A DNA stretch of 64,000 nucleotides, from NCBI RefSeq assembly GCF_015140455.1, contig NZ_AP024094.1, positions 930,001 through 994,000 on the forward strand, in the 5' to 3' direction. The notes beneath the pieces are model-generated. The model saw nothing but the letters and a program-made list of their open reading frames with translations. It ran no database searches and was not told the origin of the DNA. The translations under genes were made by a program, and so were the position numbers. This DNA is from Jeongeupia sp. HS-3. Its GTDB lineage: Bacteria; Pseudomonadota; Gammaproteobacteria; Burkholderiales; Chitinibacteraceae. Positions 42,015-51,544 of this stretch are shown one piece after another (the stretch's first letter is position 1; each line of letters opens with the position of its first letter).

Positions 42015-44129
42015 ATGACTACACGATTGCAATCGCGCTATGACGTCGAGGCACCGCTGCTGCAAGCGCAACAATGGTCGCTGCACCGCGGCCGCGATGA
42101 ACAAACCGGCCGAAACGTGATGCTGCTGGCGGTGCAGCCAGCAATCAGCGATACACTCGATCGCCCTGGACTTGCCTTGCCGCATCCGCATTTGCTCGCG
42201 CCGACCGATACCTTCGAGGACGGGGCGGTGAGCTGGCTGATCGTCGGCGATGCAACGCTGGAGCCGCTGTCGCTGCGCTTGAAGCGCGAAGGTCCGGTTG
42301 CGCCAGCGTTGGCCGTTGCCTGGGTGCTGGATGCGCTGGCGGTACAGTGCTGCGCCCTGCAGCAAGGGCCGGTCTTCCAGCTTGGCGAAGACCGTTTGCT
42401 GATCGATGTGCAAGGCCGCGCCTGGCTGCTGCCGCTGCCCGATACCGAATGCGTGGATCCCTTGCCCGGGGCTGTGCGCTTGCTGCAACGGCTGCTCGGT
42501 GATGCGGAGTCCCGGCCTGAGCTTGCCGAGCTGCACCGCCTGGTGGCGGTCGAAAGCGGGATCGATGCCTGGTCGCAAGCGTTGCGGCACTGGCTTGATG
42601 CCCGTGGCGGTGCCGGGGCCGCGTGTGGCGGTACGCTCGACAAACTGCTGTGGCGGATGCAGCGAAGCAGCGATTTTCCGGCGCTCTCGCAAGCGATCAG
42701 CAGTCTCAACCAGATTCAGGTGGGCGATGCCGAGCATCTGCAGGGCTTGTCTGACGTGGTGCTGCGCGATTTCGCGCTGACCAACAAGCTGCTGCGGCTG
42801 GCCAACTCGGCGATCTATGGCCAGTACGGCGGGACGATCAGCACCGTGTCACGCGCCATCGTGATTCTTGGCTTCAACACCATCCGCAGTCTTGCGGTCA
42901 CGGTATTGCTGTTCGAGCATCTGCACGACAGGAGCCAGGCGCAGACGATCAGGGAGGCCACGCTGCGGGCGTTTTTCTCCGGTTTGCTCGCTCGCGCGCT
43001 GCACCGCCGCAGCGGCGTCCGCGATGCCGAGGAAACGCTGGTCTGCGGCATGCTGCATCATCTTGGCAAGCTGCTGACTATTTATTATTTTCCCGACGAC
43101 AATCTGCGCATCGATCAGCGCCGGCGTGACGGCTTGAGCGAATCGAACGCCGCCAAGTCGGTGATGGGGCTCGATTTTGCCGAGCTGGGCGGTGGCGTGG
43201 CGCGGCAATGGCACTTCCCGGAACGAATCTGCCGAAGCATGCAAACGCTGCCAGAGGGCATCGTTCGGGCCACGCAGATCGAGCAGGAAAAGTTGCGGCA
43301 GTACGCCAACCTCGGTAGCGAGCTGCTGAGCGTGCTCGACGATGCCGATACGGCCGGGATCAGCCGTCTGCAGCAACTGCAGCGCCGCTACCTGCCCGCG
43401 ACCGGTCTTTCGCTCGATGATCTGAGTGCCACACTGCATGAGGTGTCCGAACAGTTTCGCGCCTATCTGCATACGCTGGACATGACCGCCGACGATAGTG
43501 CTTTCCTGCGTAATTTGAGCTTGTTCGACGCCGCCCGGCTGAAGGCTGTTGGTGTCGCGCCGGATACCATCGATCAGGCAAGGCTGGAAACGACGCTCGA
43601 AGACACCGCTCGCGCGCACGCGGCGATTCTTGCCGCCGGCGTGCAGGACATCGCCAATACACTGGTTGGCAGTTTCAAGCTCAATGACCTGCTGCGCATG
43701 GTGCTGGAAACGATGTATCGCGGCATCGGCTTCGATCGCGTGCTGCTGTGTACGCGTGATCTCAAGCGCCACGCCATCGCCGCCCGGTTTGGTTTCGGCC
43801 GTGATATTCCTGCCGTGCTTGGCGGTTTCCAGATCGAGCTTGGTGCGGTGACCGATGTGTTCCAGGTCGCGTTGCAGCGCAATGCCGATATCCTGATCGA
43901 GGATACCCACGACGCGACCATCCGCGACCGTATCCCCGCGTGGTACGACCAGCGCTTGGGGGCGCGAACCTTTATCGTGCTGCCGCTGGTGCTGGATAAG
44001 CAGATGATCGGCCTGCTGTATGGCGATCGCCAGGCTGCCGGTAGCCTGAAGATTGGTAATGACGAGCTCAACCTGCTCAAAACCCTGCGCAATCAGGCCT
44101 TGATGGCGATCCGGCAGACGCAGGCGTGA
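42015..44129 (+). CDS. HDOD-GAF signalling protein with kinase-like N-terminus
   Basis: 704 residues, cytoplasmic. Residues 1-190 resemble the C-lobe order of a Ser/Thr kinase (a 'LRLKREGPVAPALAVAWVLDAL' style helix, QGPVFQLGEDRLLIDVQGRAWLL where HRD/DFG-type motifs would be), but the catalytic HRD, Asn and DFG are missing, so at most a pseudokinase. Residues about 205-410 are an HDOD domain (ALTNKLLRLANSAIYG, AIVILGFNTIRSLAV, LVCGMLHHLGKLL). Residues about 535-700 are a GAF domain (DLLRMVLETMYRGIGFDRVLLC). HDOD proteins often regulate motility, biofilm or stress. The ligand and partners here are unknown. The first 190 residues are my weakest call. Confidence 0.8.
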   Translation: MTTRLQSRYDVEAPLLQAQQWSLHRGRDEQTGRNVMLLAVQPAISDTLDRPGLALPHPHLLAPTDTFEDGAVSWLIVGDATLEPLSLRLKREGPVAPALAVAWVLDALAVQCCALQQGPVFQLGEDRLLIDVQGRAWLLPLPDTECVDPLPGAVRLLQRLLGDAESRPELAELHRLVAVESGIDAWSQALRHWLDARGGAGAACGGTLDKLLWRMQRSSDFPALSQAISSLNQIQVGDAEHLQGLSDVVLRDFALTNKLLRLANSAIYGQYGGTISTVSRAIVILGFNTIRSLAVTVLLFEHLHDRSQAQTIREATLRAFFSGLLARALHRRSGVRDAEETLVCGMLHHLGKLLTIYYFPDDNLRIDQRRRDGLSESNAAKSVMGLDFAELGGGVARQWHFPERICRSMQTLPEGIVRATQIEQEKLRQYANLGSELLSVLDDADTAGISRLQQLQRRYLPATGLSLDDLSATLHEVSEQFRAYLHTLDMTADDSAFLRNLSLFDAARLKAVGVAPDTIDQARLETTLEDTARAHAAILAAGVQDIANTLVGSFKLNDLLRMVLETMYRGIGFDRVLLCTRDLKRHAIAARFGFGRDIPAVLGGFQIELGAVTDVFQVALQRNADILIEDTHDATIRDRIPAWYDQRLGARTFIVLPLVLDKQMIGLLYGDRQAAGSLKIGNDELNLLKTLRNQALMAIRQTQA

Positions 44130-44249
44130 ATACTGTAGCGGCTAAGAGTGCTTGATGCTAAAACCGGCCTCCGGTGCAATTCAAAGCATCAATGTGCGTC
44201 GCCTGCCGGCGGAGGGCGGGATCATGGATATGGTAAACCGAGGTAAATC

Positions 44250-44645
44250 ATGGCAATTAACTGGTTGATTGCATTGCAGGCTATTCCCTGGGGCCAGGTG
44301 CTCGAGAACACGCCCAAAATTATCGATGCGACCAAAAAACTGTTTACCCGAGCCAAAGAGGCCGAGCCACTTCGGGAAATCGTCATCGATCCGGATGGGC
44401 AGGCCGACGACGCGACGCGACTGACCCGGCTTGAACGGCTGGTTGAGGAGAACCGCAACGAGGTCATCGATTTGCATCAGGGCTTGCAGGCCTCGACCAA
44501 ATTGATCGGCGAGTTGGCCGAACAAAATGCCCGCATGATCGGCGAGATCGAAACACTGCGCCGTCGTGGCAGGGTGCAATTCTGGTTCTGCGTGGTGCTG
44601 GCCCTGGCATTTTTGGGCCTGCTGTTGAAGCTGCCGGTGGCCTGA
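44250..44645 (+). CDS. coiled-coil protein with C-terminal membrane anchor
   Basis: 131 residues with an in-place GAGG before the ATG. An N-terminal amphipathic part is followed by a coiled coil at about residues 55-105 (RLTRLERLVEENRNEVIDLHQGL, LAEQNARMIGEIETL). A single membrane helix at about 107-128 (FWFCVVLALAFLGLLL) ends the protein. No domain is recognised. The topology suggests a tail-anchored inner-membrane protein with a cytoplasmic coiled coil. It is a single-gene unit with its own terminator. Confidence 0.7.
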   Translation: MAINWLIALQAIPWGQVLENTPKIIDATKKLFTRAKEAEPLREIVIDPDGQADDATRLTRLERLVEENRNEVIDLHQGLQASTKLIGELAEQNARMIGEIETLRRRGRVQFWFCVVLALAFLGLLLKLPVA

Positions 44646-44655
44646 GCCGGGGCCG

Positions 44656-44686
44656 AAAAAAAGCGTCCCAATGGGACGCTCTTTTT
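44656..44686. terminator. bidirectional terminator between coiled-coil gene and trxB
   Basis: AGCGTCCC (44662-44669), loop AAT, GGGACGCT (44673-44680) with A7 before and CT5 after. It works for both convergent genes. Confidence 0.9.
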
Positions 44687-44707
44687 ACTGGAGCAACGCG
44701 CCGATGA

Positions 44708-45670
<963 letters not shown>

Positions 45671-45735
45671 TCAGGGGATTTGCAAAAGGTAGATAGTTTA
45701 AATCAGCTGTGTTCGTGCGATCTAATCGAAAATGG

Positions 45736-46062
45736 CTATTGACCTGATTGTTCGCTTTTGCCAGTGACGTGCAGCGCAACCGGCACCTGCAGATAAGGTA
45801 GCGACAGCTGCTCGGCCGAGATCGCGGCGATCAGCTGGACGACCACGTTTTCGGGGGCGATGACTTCGACTGCGACCGGGACTTCGCCGGCAAGTTCAAA
45901 GAATGTGGCTTCGTGCCAGTGGTGGCGGCCAAAGCCGGCGAGGGCATGAAACGCCGTGGCGCCGCTGGCGCCTTGTGCCCGGGCCTGTTTGAGTAGCCAT
46001 TCGTATAACAGGATGCCGTGGTGGCACTGCGTCTGGGTCAGGTAGAAGCGGATCAGTTGCAT
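45736..46062 (-). CDS. DUF190 family protein
   Basis: 108 residues from the ATG at 46062. It has the PII-like DUF190 features: RFYLTQTQCHHGILLYEWLLKQARAQGASGATAFHALAGFGRH read in segments, then a short FELAGEVPVAVEVI. Its ATG overlaps the crcB stop by one base. DUF190 genes are often coupled to crcB, so a role in fluoride resistance or in regulating the exporter is inferred. Confidence 0.85.
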   Translation of the reverse strand: MQLIRFYLTQTQCHHGILLYEWLLKQARAQGASGATAFHALAGFGRHHWHEATFFELAGEVPVAVEVIAPENVVVQLIAAISAEQLSLPYLQVPVALHVTGKSEQSGQ

Positions 46063-46451
46063 CAGGAGCCTCCCTTGAGGGCTGCGACGGTTTTGAGTCC
46101 CAGCCAGGTCAGCGTGAGTGAGCCGCCGACATGCAGGCCGATCGCCGCGACGGCCCAGCCCAGCTGTTGCCGCAAAATTAACGTGGTTACTTCCGCCGAG
46201 AAGGTCGAAAACGTGGTCAGTCCGCCGAGAAAGCCAGTGGTGACGAGCAGTTTTACCTCGGGCGATACGCCTTGCCAGAGCGTGAAAAACCCCAGCGAAA
46301 TCCCCATCAAATAAGCACCGATCCAGTTGGCCGCGAGGGTCCCGGTGGGGACGGTCGGAAATAGCGGATTGAGCAGGATCGATAGCCCCCAGCGAGCCCA
46401 TGCGCCCAGTGCGGCGCCCACGCCGATGAAAATCAGGCTGGTATAGTTCAT
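46062..46451 (-). CDS. crcB: fluoride channel/exporter CrcB
   Basis: Fluc-type dual-topology fluoride channel. 129 residues from the ATG at 46451, four membrane helices. Family motifs: GVGAALGAWARWGLS, PTGTLAANWIGAYLMG and TGFLGGLTTFSTFSAE, with the conserved Asn and the Phe-box residues. The upstream region has a TATAAT box on the minus strand but I see no fluoride riboswitch fold. Confidence 0.95.
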   Translation of the reverse strand: MNYTSLIFIGVGAALGAWARWGLSILLNPLFPTVPTGTLAANWIGAYLMGISLGFFTLWQGVSPEVKLLVTTGFLGGLTTFSTFSAEVTTLILRQQLGWAVAAIGLHVGGSLTLTWLGLKTVAALKGGS

Positions 46452-46489
46452 AGTCGATATCACAGTCGTCGGATACGCCGCCGATTATA

Positions 46490-47218
46490 GTGATCCCCTT
46501 GCCCGAGCGAGTTGACCAATCCGTGCTCCCCCGATTTTTTGCCCCGCTGATGTTGCTTGGACAGCTGCGCCGCGAGCCGGTGCGCAGGGTGTTGCTCAAG
46601 CAGTTGTACTTCACCGGCAATCAGGCGGTGTGGATCATGTTGCTGATCGGCGTGGCACTGGGCGGCATGGTCATCCTGTTATTGCACGGTCAATATGGCC
46701 AGAGTCGCGAGGCCGCATTGCGCCTGCTCGCCACGCTGAGCTTTCGCGATATCAGCCCCTTGCTGGCTGCGCTGGTGCTGATCGCGCGCTCGTCGTCGGC
46801 GGTGGCCAGCGAATTGGCCGCGATGAAGGTGCATGGCGAGCTTGATAGTCTGGCGGCGATCGGCATTCCCTTGCCGGCGTATATCGTGCTGCCGCGGGTG
46901 ATCGGCGTGAGCATTTCATCGGCCCTGCTGGGGCTCTATCTCGCCAGTGCATCGCTGGTGGGTGGCGCGCTGGCTTCATCGGGCTGGGAAATCGGCTATC
47001 AGGCGCAGCGCATCGATCAGGTGCTGCAGCTCGGCGTGGTATTGCAGTGCCTGGGGAAATCGCTCTTGTTCGGTATGGCGGCGGCAACACTGGCGTGCTG
47101 GTCCGGGTTGCGGGCGGCGCCTTATGTCACCGAAATTCCCAAGGCATCGTCGAGTGCCGTGATGCGTGGCTTGTTGGCTGTGTTCTCCATTAATTTGATC
47201 TGGGTGTTGTTGTCATGA
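46490..47218 (+). CDS. MlaE/YrbE-type lipid ABC permease
   Basis: 242 residues read from a GTG at 46490. The start is uncertain, with GTG 46523 and ATG 46550 as alternatives, because no good Shine-Dalgarno is visible. About five membrane helices. The MlaE signature region is present as ASELAAMKVHGELDSLAAIGIPLPAYIVLPRVIG, read in two parts, with a Gly in place of the usual Glu in 'V-T/E-E'. It forms an operon with an ATPase-like gene (ATGA overlap), an MCE protein and a lipoprotein. Likely a paralogue of the Mla phospholipid system. Confidence 0.87.
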   Translation: MIPLPERVDQSVLPRFFAPLMLLGQLRREPVRRVLLKQLYFTGNQAVWIMLLIGVALGGMVILLLHGQYGQSREAALRLLATLSFRDISPLLAALVLIARSSSAVASELAAMKVHGELDSLAAIGIPLPAYIVLPRVIGVSISSALLGLYLASASLVGGALASSGWEIGYQAQRIDQVLQLGVVLQCLGKSLLFGMAAATLACWSGLRAAPYVTEIPKASSSAVMRGLLAVFSINLIWVLLS

Positions 47219-47775
47219 GTTCGCACTGGGATTTTTCCGCCTGCCATGCCGGGGTTTACTACGGGTGCGAGCACGAGTTGCGCACGTCCAGTAGCCACAA
47301 GATGGTTGTGGCACTGCAGAAGTATCTGCCGGGGCAGGTGGCGTGCCTGCAGGAGGGCGGTGGTTTCGTGAACAATTTGCGTGTGTGGGAAAACCTGATT
47401 TTGCCGGCGTGGTATCACGAGTCGGTGTCGCTGCCGGTGCTGGAAATCCGCGTGGCGGCAGCTTTGAATCAGCTGGGTGTGGCTCGGGAAGAGCGCCTGA
47501 GCCTGATGGCCGCCTTGCCTGCATCCTTGTCGCGTGCGCAGCGCCGTACACTGGCGCTGGTTCGTACGCTGGTGCAGTCGCCGGCCTGGCTGGTGGTTGA
47601 AGTCGAATGGCTGGCATGGCTGAATGGTGCTGCCGATATTCATTGCAAAGAGGCGTTCGCCGCGCTGCTGCGGCAATGCCCCGCGCTATTGCTGGGGGCG
47701 GGGGCAATGCAGCATGCGGAGTCCTTGCCGCTGATGTCCGCGGCCATCATTGAGGAAAGTCATGCAGTTGCTTAA
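47215..47775 (+). CDS. degenerate ABC ATPase-like protein of the MCE operon
   Basis: 186 residues, well short of the ~260-270 of MlaF. The position in the operon and the segments GFVNNLRVWENLILP and LSRAQRRTLALVRTLVQSPAWLVVEVEW align with MlaF's Q-loop, signature and Walker B regions. The Walker A lysine region may survive as TSSSHKMV, but the GxxGxGK[ST] glycines are lost. The signature LSGG is SLSR, Walker B DE is VE, and the H-loop histidine has no counterpart. It therefore probably cannot hydrolyse ATP normally. The gene overlaps both neighbours (four and 14 bases), so translation is coupled. Confidence 0.7.
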   Translation: MSSHWDFSACHAGVYYGCEHELRTSSSHKMVVALQKYLPGQVACLQEGGGFVNNLRVWENLILPAWYHESVSLPVLEIRVAAALNQLGVAREERLSLMAALPASLSRAQRRTLALVRTLVQSPAWLVVEVEWLAWLNGAADIHCKEAFAALLRQCPALLLGAGAMQHAESLPLMSAAIIEESHAVA

Positions 47776-48730
47776 GGATGGCGATGCGCGCTTTCGCTGG
47801 CTGGGCTTGCGGGTTGGTGCTTTCGTGTTGGTTGGCGCCGGCGTTGCGCTGACCTTGCTGGTCTTGCTCGGCTTGCGACAGGGTTATTTCGTACCCAAGG
47901 CGCAATTGCATTTTGTCGCCGAGCACGGCGCCGGCTTGACGCCGGGCATGCAGGTTCGCTTGTCGGGCTTCAAGATCGGCGTCGTCGATGCGGTGTCTTT
48001 GAATGATCAGGCCAAGGTTGATGTCGATTTGCTGGTTGAGGCCCGTTACACCAAGTGGATCAAGCCTGACTCGATGGCCATCCTGCAGCAAGACGGGCTG
48101 ATCGGTGATCACTACATTGAGATTGCCGGTGGCTCGCCCAACCAGGCGCCGGTCAAGGATGGCGCCAAACTGGCCTTCGCGCCCGCGCTCGGCTTGTCGG
48201 AAATCGCCCTCGACCTGCGTCAGCGGGTGGTACCGATCATCGATTCGATGCAAACCACGCTGGATGTCGTCAACGATCCGGATGGCGATCTGCGTCAGAC
48301 CTTGGCCAATGTGCGTGGCCTGACCGGCGAGCTGAGACAGACCCGTGCATCGGTCGATCAGTTGCTCGTTAATCTGAATGCGCTGAGCCAGCGTGATCTG
48401 CCTGCGGTGACGCAGCGCGGCGAGCAGGCACTGGCGCGTGTCGATGCGATTGCCGCCGAGTTGCAGGGACGGCTGCCCGGCATGCTGACCAAGCTCGACG
48501 GCACGCTGCTGCACGCCAGTCGTGCCGCCAGTGAGGCCGAGGCCATGATGACTACAACCCGTCGTGCGGTTGATGCCGCCGCGCCACGCCTGCCGTCGCT
48601 ATTGCGCAATGGTGATGCGGTACTGCAAACCAGCCGTGATGCGCTTGATGGTGCCTCGCAGTCATGGCCCCTGAATCAATGGTTGCCGCCGGCCGATCTG
48701 CTCGCGCCGGTGCCGCCGAGCCGACCATGA
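47762..48730 (+). CDS. MCE-domain (MlaD-like) protein
   Basis: 322 residues from the ATG at 47762 with GAGGAAA upstream. One N-terminal membrane helix (about 15-40) is followed by the MCE domain (LHFVAEHGAGLTPGMQVRLSGFKIGVV, ILQQDGLIGDHYIEIAG) and a long helical C-terminal half rich in Gln, Arg and Ala. MlaD-type proteins form hexameric lipid-carrying rings in the periplasm, anchored to the MlaE permease. The longer C-terminus resembles PqiB/YebT-like or plant TGD2 forms more than E. coli MlaD. Confidence 0.9.
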   Translation: MQLLKDGDARFRWLGLRVGAFVLVGAGVALTLLVLLGLRQGYFVPKAQLHFVAEHGAGLTPGMQVRLSGFKIGVVDAVSLNDQAKVDVDLLVEARYTKWIKPDSMAILQQDGLIGDHYIEIAGGSPNQAPVKDGAKLAFAPALGLSEIALDLRQRVVPIIDSMQTTLDVVNDPDGDLRQTLANVRGLTGELRQTRASVDQLLVNLNALSQRDLPAVTQRGEQALARVDAIAAELQGRLPGMLTKLDGTLLHASRAASEAEAMMTTTRRAVDAAAPRLPSLLRNGDAVLQTSRDALDGASQSWPLNQWLPPADLLAPVPPSRP

Positions 48731-48741
48731 GGAGTGGGTGC

Positions 48742-49545
48742 ATGGCGTCAGGAGTCCGTTTGTTGCTGGTGGTTACGGTCACGGTATTGCTGATGGCTTG
48801 CGGTGGGGCGCCGCCGCAGCCAAGACCGGTATTGGCGCAGCGGGCCGATGCCGCCGCATTGTCAGCCAATCGCGCGACCCAGGCCGGGAATGATGAAGAG
48901 GCTGTCGAATTGTGGCGTTCGGCACTGGATTTGCGCCAGGCCGTCGACGATTGGCCGGGGGCGGGTGAAGCAAGGCTCGGTTTGGCACAAGTGCAGCTTC
49001 GCCTGCGGCAGCCGGATGCGGCGGCTAGGGTGTTGCTCGGTATGCCGGACGAGGTGCTGTATCCGGCGGCGCTGCGTGCCAGAGCGGCTTACCAGTTGGC
49101 GCTCGTTGCACAAGGCCGTTCAGATGAGGCGCGGGCTTGGTTGGCGCGAGCGAACGAATTGTGCCCGGCGCCGTGTGCGATTGCGGTGCCGCTACGCAAT
49201 CTGGGTGCGCGATTGCGACTGGCTGCAGGTGATCCAGCGGGTGCGTTGGCCATTGTTAATGCACCCTTGTCGGGTGATGTGGCGCCTGTCGAACGCGCAC
49301 ATGCCGGCCGAATCCGCGCCGAGGCACTTGGCGCCCTGGGTCAGGTGGCGCAGGCGTTGACCGAGCTGGAAAGTGTAGTGGTACTGGATCGCCGGTTGGC
49401 TGAGCCGGCCTATCTTGCCGATGATTTTTCCTTGCAGTACAGGCTTGCATTGGCGATCGGTGACGAGGGCTTGGCGAGGGAAGCACAAACCAGATTGAGT
49501 GCGATATGTGCAGCGGCGGCCGTGCCAGCCTGCCGGCGCCAGTAA
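48742..49545 (+). CDS. TPR-like lipoprotein of the MCE operon
   Basis: 267 residues from the ATG at 48742, placed seven bases after GAGGAG. An ATG at 48727 overlaps the previous stop and would give a 5-residue longer leader. The signal peptide has the lipobox LMAC (Cys20). The mature protein is helical with Ala-rich 34-residue-like repeats (AVELWRSALDLRQAVDDW, AARVLLGM, ARAWLARANELC), suggesting tetratricopeptide folds. It is probably anchored in the envelope and acts with the MCE transporter. Confidence 0.75.
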   Translation: MASGVRLLLVVTVTVLLMACGGAPPQPRPVLAQRADAAALSANRATQAGNDEEAVELWRSALDLRQAVDDWPGAGEARLGLAQVQLRLRQPDAAARVLLGMPDEVLYPAALRARAAYQLALVAQGRSDEARAWLARANELCPAPCAIAVPLRNLGARLRLAAGDPAGALAIVNAPLSGDVAPVERAHAGRIRAEALGALGQVAQALTELESVVVLDRRLAEPAYLADDFSLQYRLALAIGDEGLAREAQTRLSAICAAAAVPACRRQ

Positions 49546-49563
49546 TTTCGCTGCTTACCGCGC

Positions 49564-49593
49564 TTGAGTGATGGCGCTGCTTCACGCTATACT
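49564..49593 (+). promoter_or_regulatory. sigma-70 promoter for rpsB
   Basis: -35 TTGAGT (49564-49569), 18-base spacer, -10 TATACT (49588-49593). Transcription would start near 49600, leaving a leader of about 120 bases that begins with a CTACG/CGTAG hairpin (49600-49604 with 49621-49625). Confidence 0.6.
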
Positions 49594-49719
49594 CTTGGGC
49601 TACGTGCGGCATTGGCTGTGCGTAGCATTCTCCCGGTTCGCCCCGATATGGGTGCCTTGTTTACTTCAGGGTGTCGCGCGAACGGTAGTCCATAACCCTA
49701 TCGAATTGGAGATTTACCA

Positions 49720-50439
49720 ATGTCCGTTAGCATGCGTGAAATGCTTGAAGCTGGTGTTCACTTCGGTCACCAGACCCGTTACTGGCACCCGAAAATGGGC
49801 CAGTACATTTTTGGTGCCCGCAATAAGATTCACATCATCAACCTCGAAAAGACCCTGCCGCTGTTCGAAGAAGCGCTGAAGTACGTGCGCCGTATCTCGG
49901 CCAACAAGGGTACGGTTCTGTTCGTGGGTACCAAGCGCTCGGCGCGTGACATCGTTGCTGAAGAAGCAACCCGTGCTGGTATGCCTTTCGTGTCGCATCG
50001 TTGGCTCGGCGGCATGCTGACCAACTACAAGACCGTAAAGCAATCGATCAAGCGTCTTGAAGATCTGCAAGCCATCCTTGCTGATGAAAACAGCGGCTAC
50101 GGCAAGAAAGAATTGCTCGACATCCAGCGCGAAGTCGAAAAGCTTGATCGCTCGCTCGGCGGCATCAAGGACATGAAGGGTCTGCCGGACGCGATTTTCG
50201 TGATCGACACCGGTTACCAGAATGGTGCCCTGGTTGAAGCCAAGAAGCTGGGTATCCCGGTGATCGGCATTGTCGATACCAACAATAACCCGCTGGGTAT
50301 TGATTTCGTGGTTCCGGGTAACGATGACTCGTCCCGCGCGATTCGCCTGTACGCTCGCGGCATTGCTGACGCTGTGCTCGAAGGCCGCAACCAGGCTGTG
50401 CAGGAAATCGTTGCTGCGGCTGCTGAAGCCCAGGCCTGA
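49720..50439 (+). CDS. rpsB: 30S ribosomal protein S2
   Basis: 239 residues with TTGGAG upstream of the ATG. Family motifs: [84 protein letters not shown]. It is first gene of the rpsB-tsf pair. A hairpin terminator separates the two, as is common, setting their ratio. Confidence 0.98.
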   Translation: MSVSMREMLEAGVHFGHQTRYWHPKMGQYIFGARNKIHIINLEKTLPLFEEALKYVRRISANKGTVLFVGTKRSARDIVAEEATRAGMPFVSHRWLGGMLTNYKTVKQSIKRLEDLQAILADENSGYGKKELLDIQREVEKLDRSLGGIKDMKGLPDAIFVIDTGYQNGALVEAKKLGIPVIGIVDTNNNPLGIDFVVPGNDDSSRAIRLYARGIADAVLEGRNQAVQEIVAAAAEAQA

Positions 50440-50464
50440 TTCGCCATTACGCGAATCGCGAAAT

Positions 50465-50491
50465 GAAAAAGGGGCGTTCAGCCCCTTTTTC
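50465..50491 (+). terminator. attenuator between rpsB and tsf
   Basis: GAAAAAGGGGC (50465-50475), loop GTTCA, GCCCCTTTTTC (50481-50491): an intrinsic terminator with a short T-run, probably partial. Confidence 0.8.
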
Positions 50492-50547
50492 ATACGCTAG
50501 TAAACCGAATTCAATACTGTATCTGAACCGTATTCAGGAGAATTACC

Positions 50548-51426
50548 ATGGCAGCAATCACCGCAAAGATGGTCGCCGAACTGCGCGAACTGACCGGCCT
50601 CGGCATGATGGAGTGCAAGAAGGCGTTGGTCGAAGTCGATGGCGACATCAAGCAGGCTGAAGAAGTTCTGCGCATCAAGTCGGGCAACAAGGCTTCAAAG
50701 ATGGCAGGCCGTACCGCTGCTGAAGGCGTTGTGGTTGCTTACATCTCCGACGACAAGAAGATTGGCGCTGTGGTTGAAGTGAACTGCGAAACCGACTTCG
50801 TTGGCAAGGATGAAGGCTTCATGGCTTTCGCTAGCGCCGTTGCCAAGGCTGCCGCACTGGCAAATCCGGCTGACGTCGAGGCATTGGCCGAAGCGAAGAC
50901 CGACTCGGGTGAATCGGTTGAAGATCTGCGCAAGGCCATTATCGCCAAGCTGGGCGAAAACATGACCCTGCGTCGTTTCGTTCGTTACGAAACCGCCGGT
51001 CAACTGGCTGCCTATCTGCATGGCGGCAAGATCGGCGTGCTGGTTGATCTGGCTGGTGGCGATGAAGCGCTGGGCAAGGATGTGGCGATGCATATCGCAG
51101 CAACCAAGCCGAAGTCGCTTGACGCCAGCGGTGTTGATGCTGCGCTAATCGAAACCGAGCGCCGCGTTGCGATCGAACGTGCCAAGGAAGCCGGCAAGCC
51201 GGAAGCCATGCTCGAGAAAATCGCCGAAGGCACGGTACAAAAATTCCTGAAGGAAGTGACGCTGCTGAGCCAGCCGTTCGTGAAGGATGACAAGCAAACC
51301 ATCGAACAGTTGCTCAATGCAAACTCGGCCAAGATCAACGCGTTCGCGCTGCTGGTCGTGGGTGAGGGTATTGAGAAGAAGGTTGTCGACTACGCTGCGG
51401 AAGTCGCTGCTGCTGCCAAGCTTTAA
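50548..51426 (+). CDS. tsf: elongation factor Ts
   Basis: Nucleotide exchange factor that regenerates EF-Tu-GTP. 292 residues with AGGAG upstream. Motifs: [60 protein letters not shown], and the C-terminal [14 protein letters not shown]. Standard place after rpsB and before pyrH. Confidence 0.98.
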   Translation: MAAITAKMVAELRELTGLGMMECKKALVEVDGDIKQAEEVLRIKSGNKASKMAGRTAAEGVVVAYISDDKKIGAVVEVNCETDFVGKDEGFMAFASAVAKAAALANPADVEALAEAKTDSGESVEDLRKAIIAKLGENMTLRRFVRYETAGQLAAYLHGGKIGVLVDLAGGDEALGKDVAMHIAATKPKSLDASGVDAALIETERRVAIERAKEAGKPEAMLEKIAEGTVQKFLKEVTLLSQPFVKDDKQTIEQLLNANSAKINAFALLVVGEGIEKKVVDYAAEVAAAAKL

Positions 51427-51448
51427 GCTATTGTTCTAGAAGTACCTG

Positions 51449-51475
51449 ACGCCGCGCGGCAACGCGCGGCGTTTG
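51449..51475 (+). terminator. hairpin after tsf, possible terminator
   Basis: ACGCCGCGCG (51449-51458), GNRA tetraloop GCAA, CGCGCGGCGT (51463-51472), followed only by TTTG, so termination would be weak. Confidence 0.5.
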
Positions 51476-51544
51476 TCCGCCTGTATTGAGGCGGCAATCA
51501 AATAAGTAACGCGTCGTCGAGCGCCCGCACAAAGGAATCTCCGC

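Noticed and set aside
46452..46520. Fluoride riboswitch before crcB
   Set aside because: I compared the minus-strand leader with the GGCGAUG...GCUGAUG core of crcB riboswitches. The required pseudoknot and UGAUG elements are not there.
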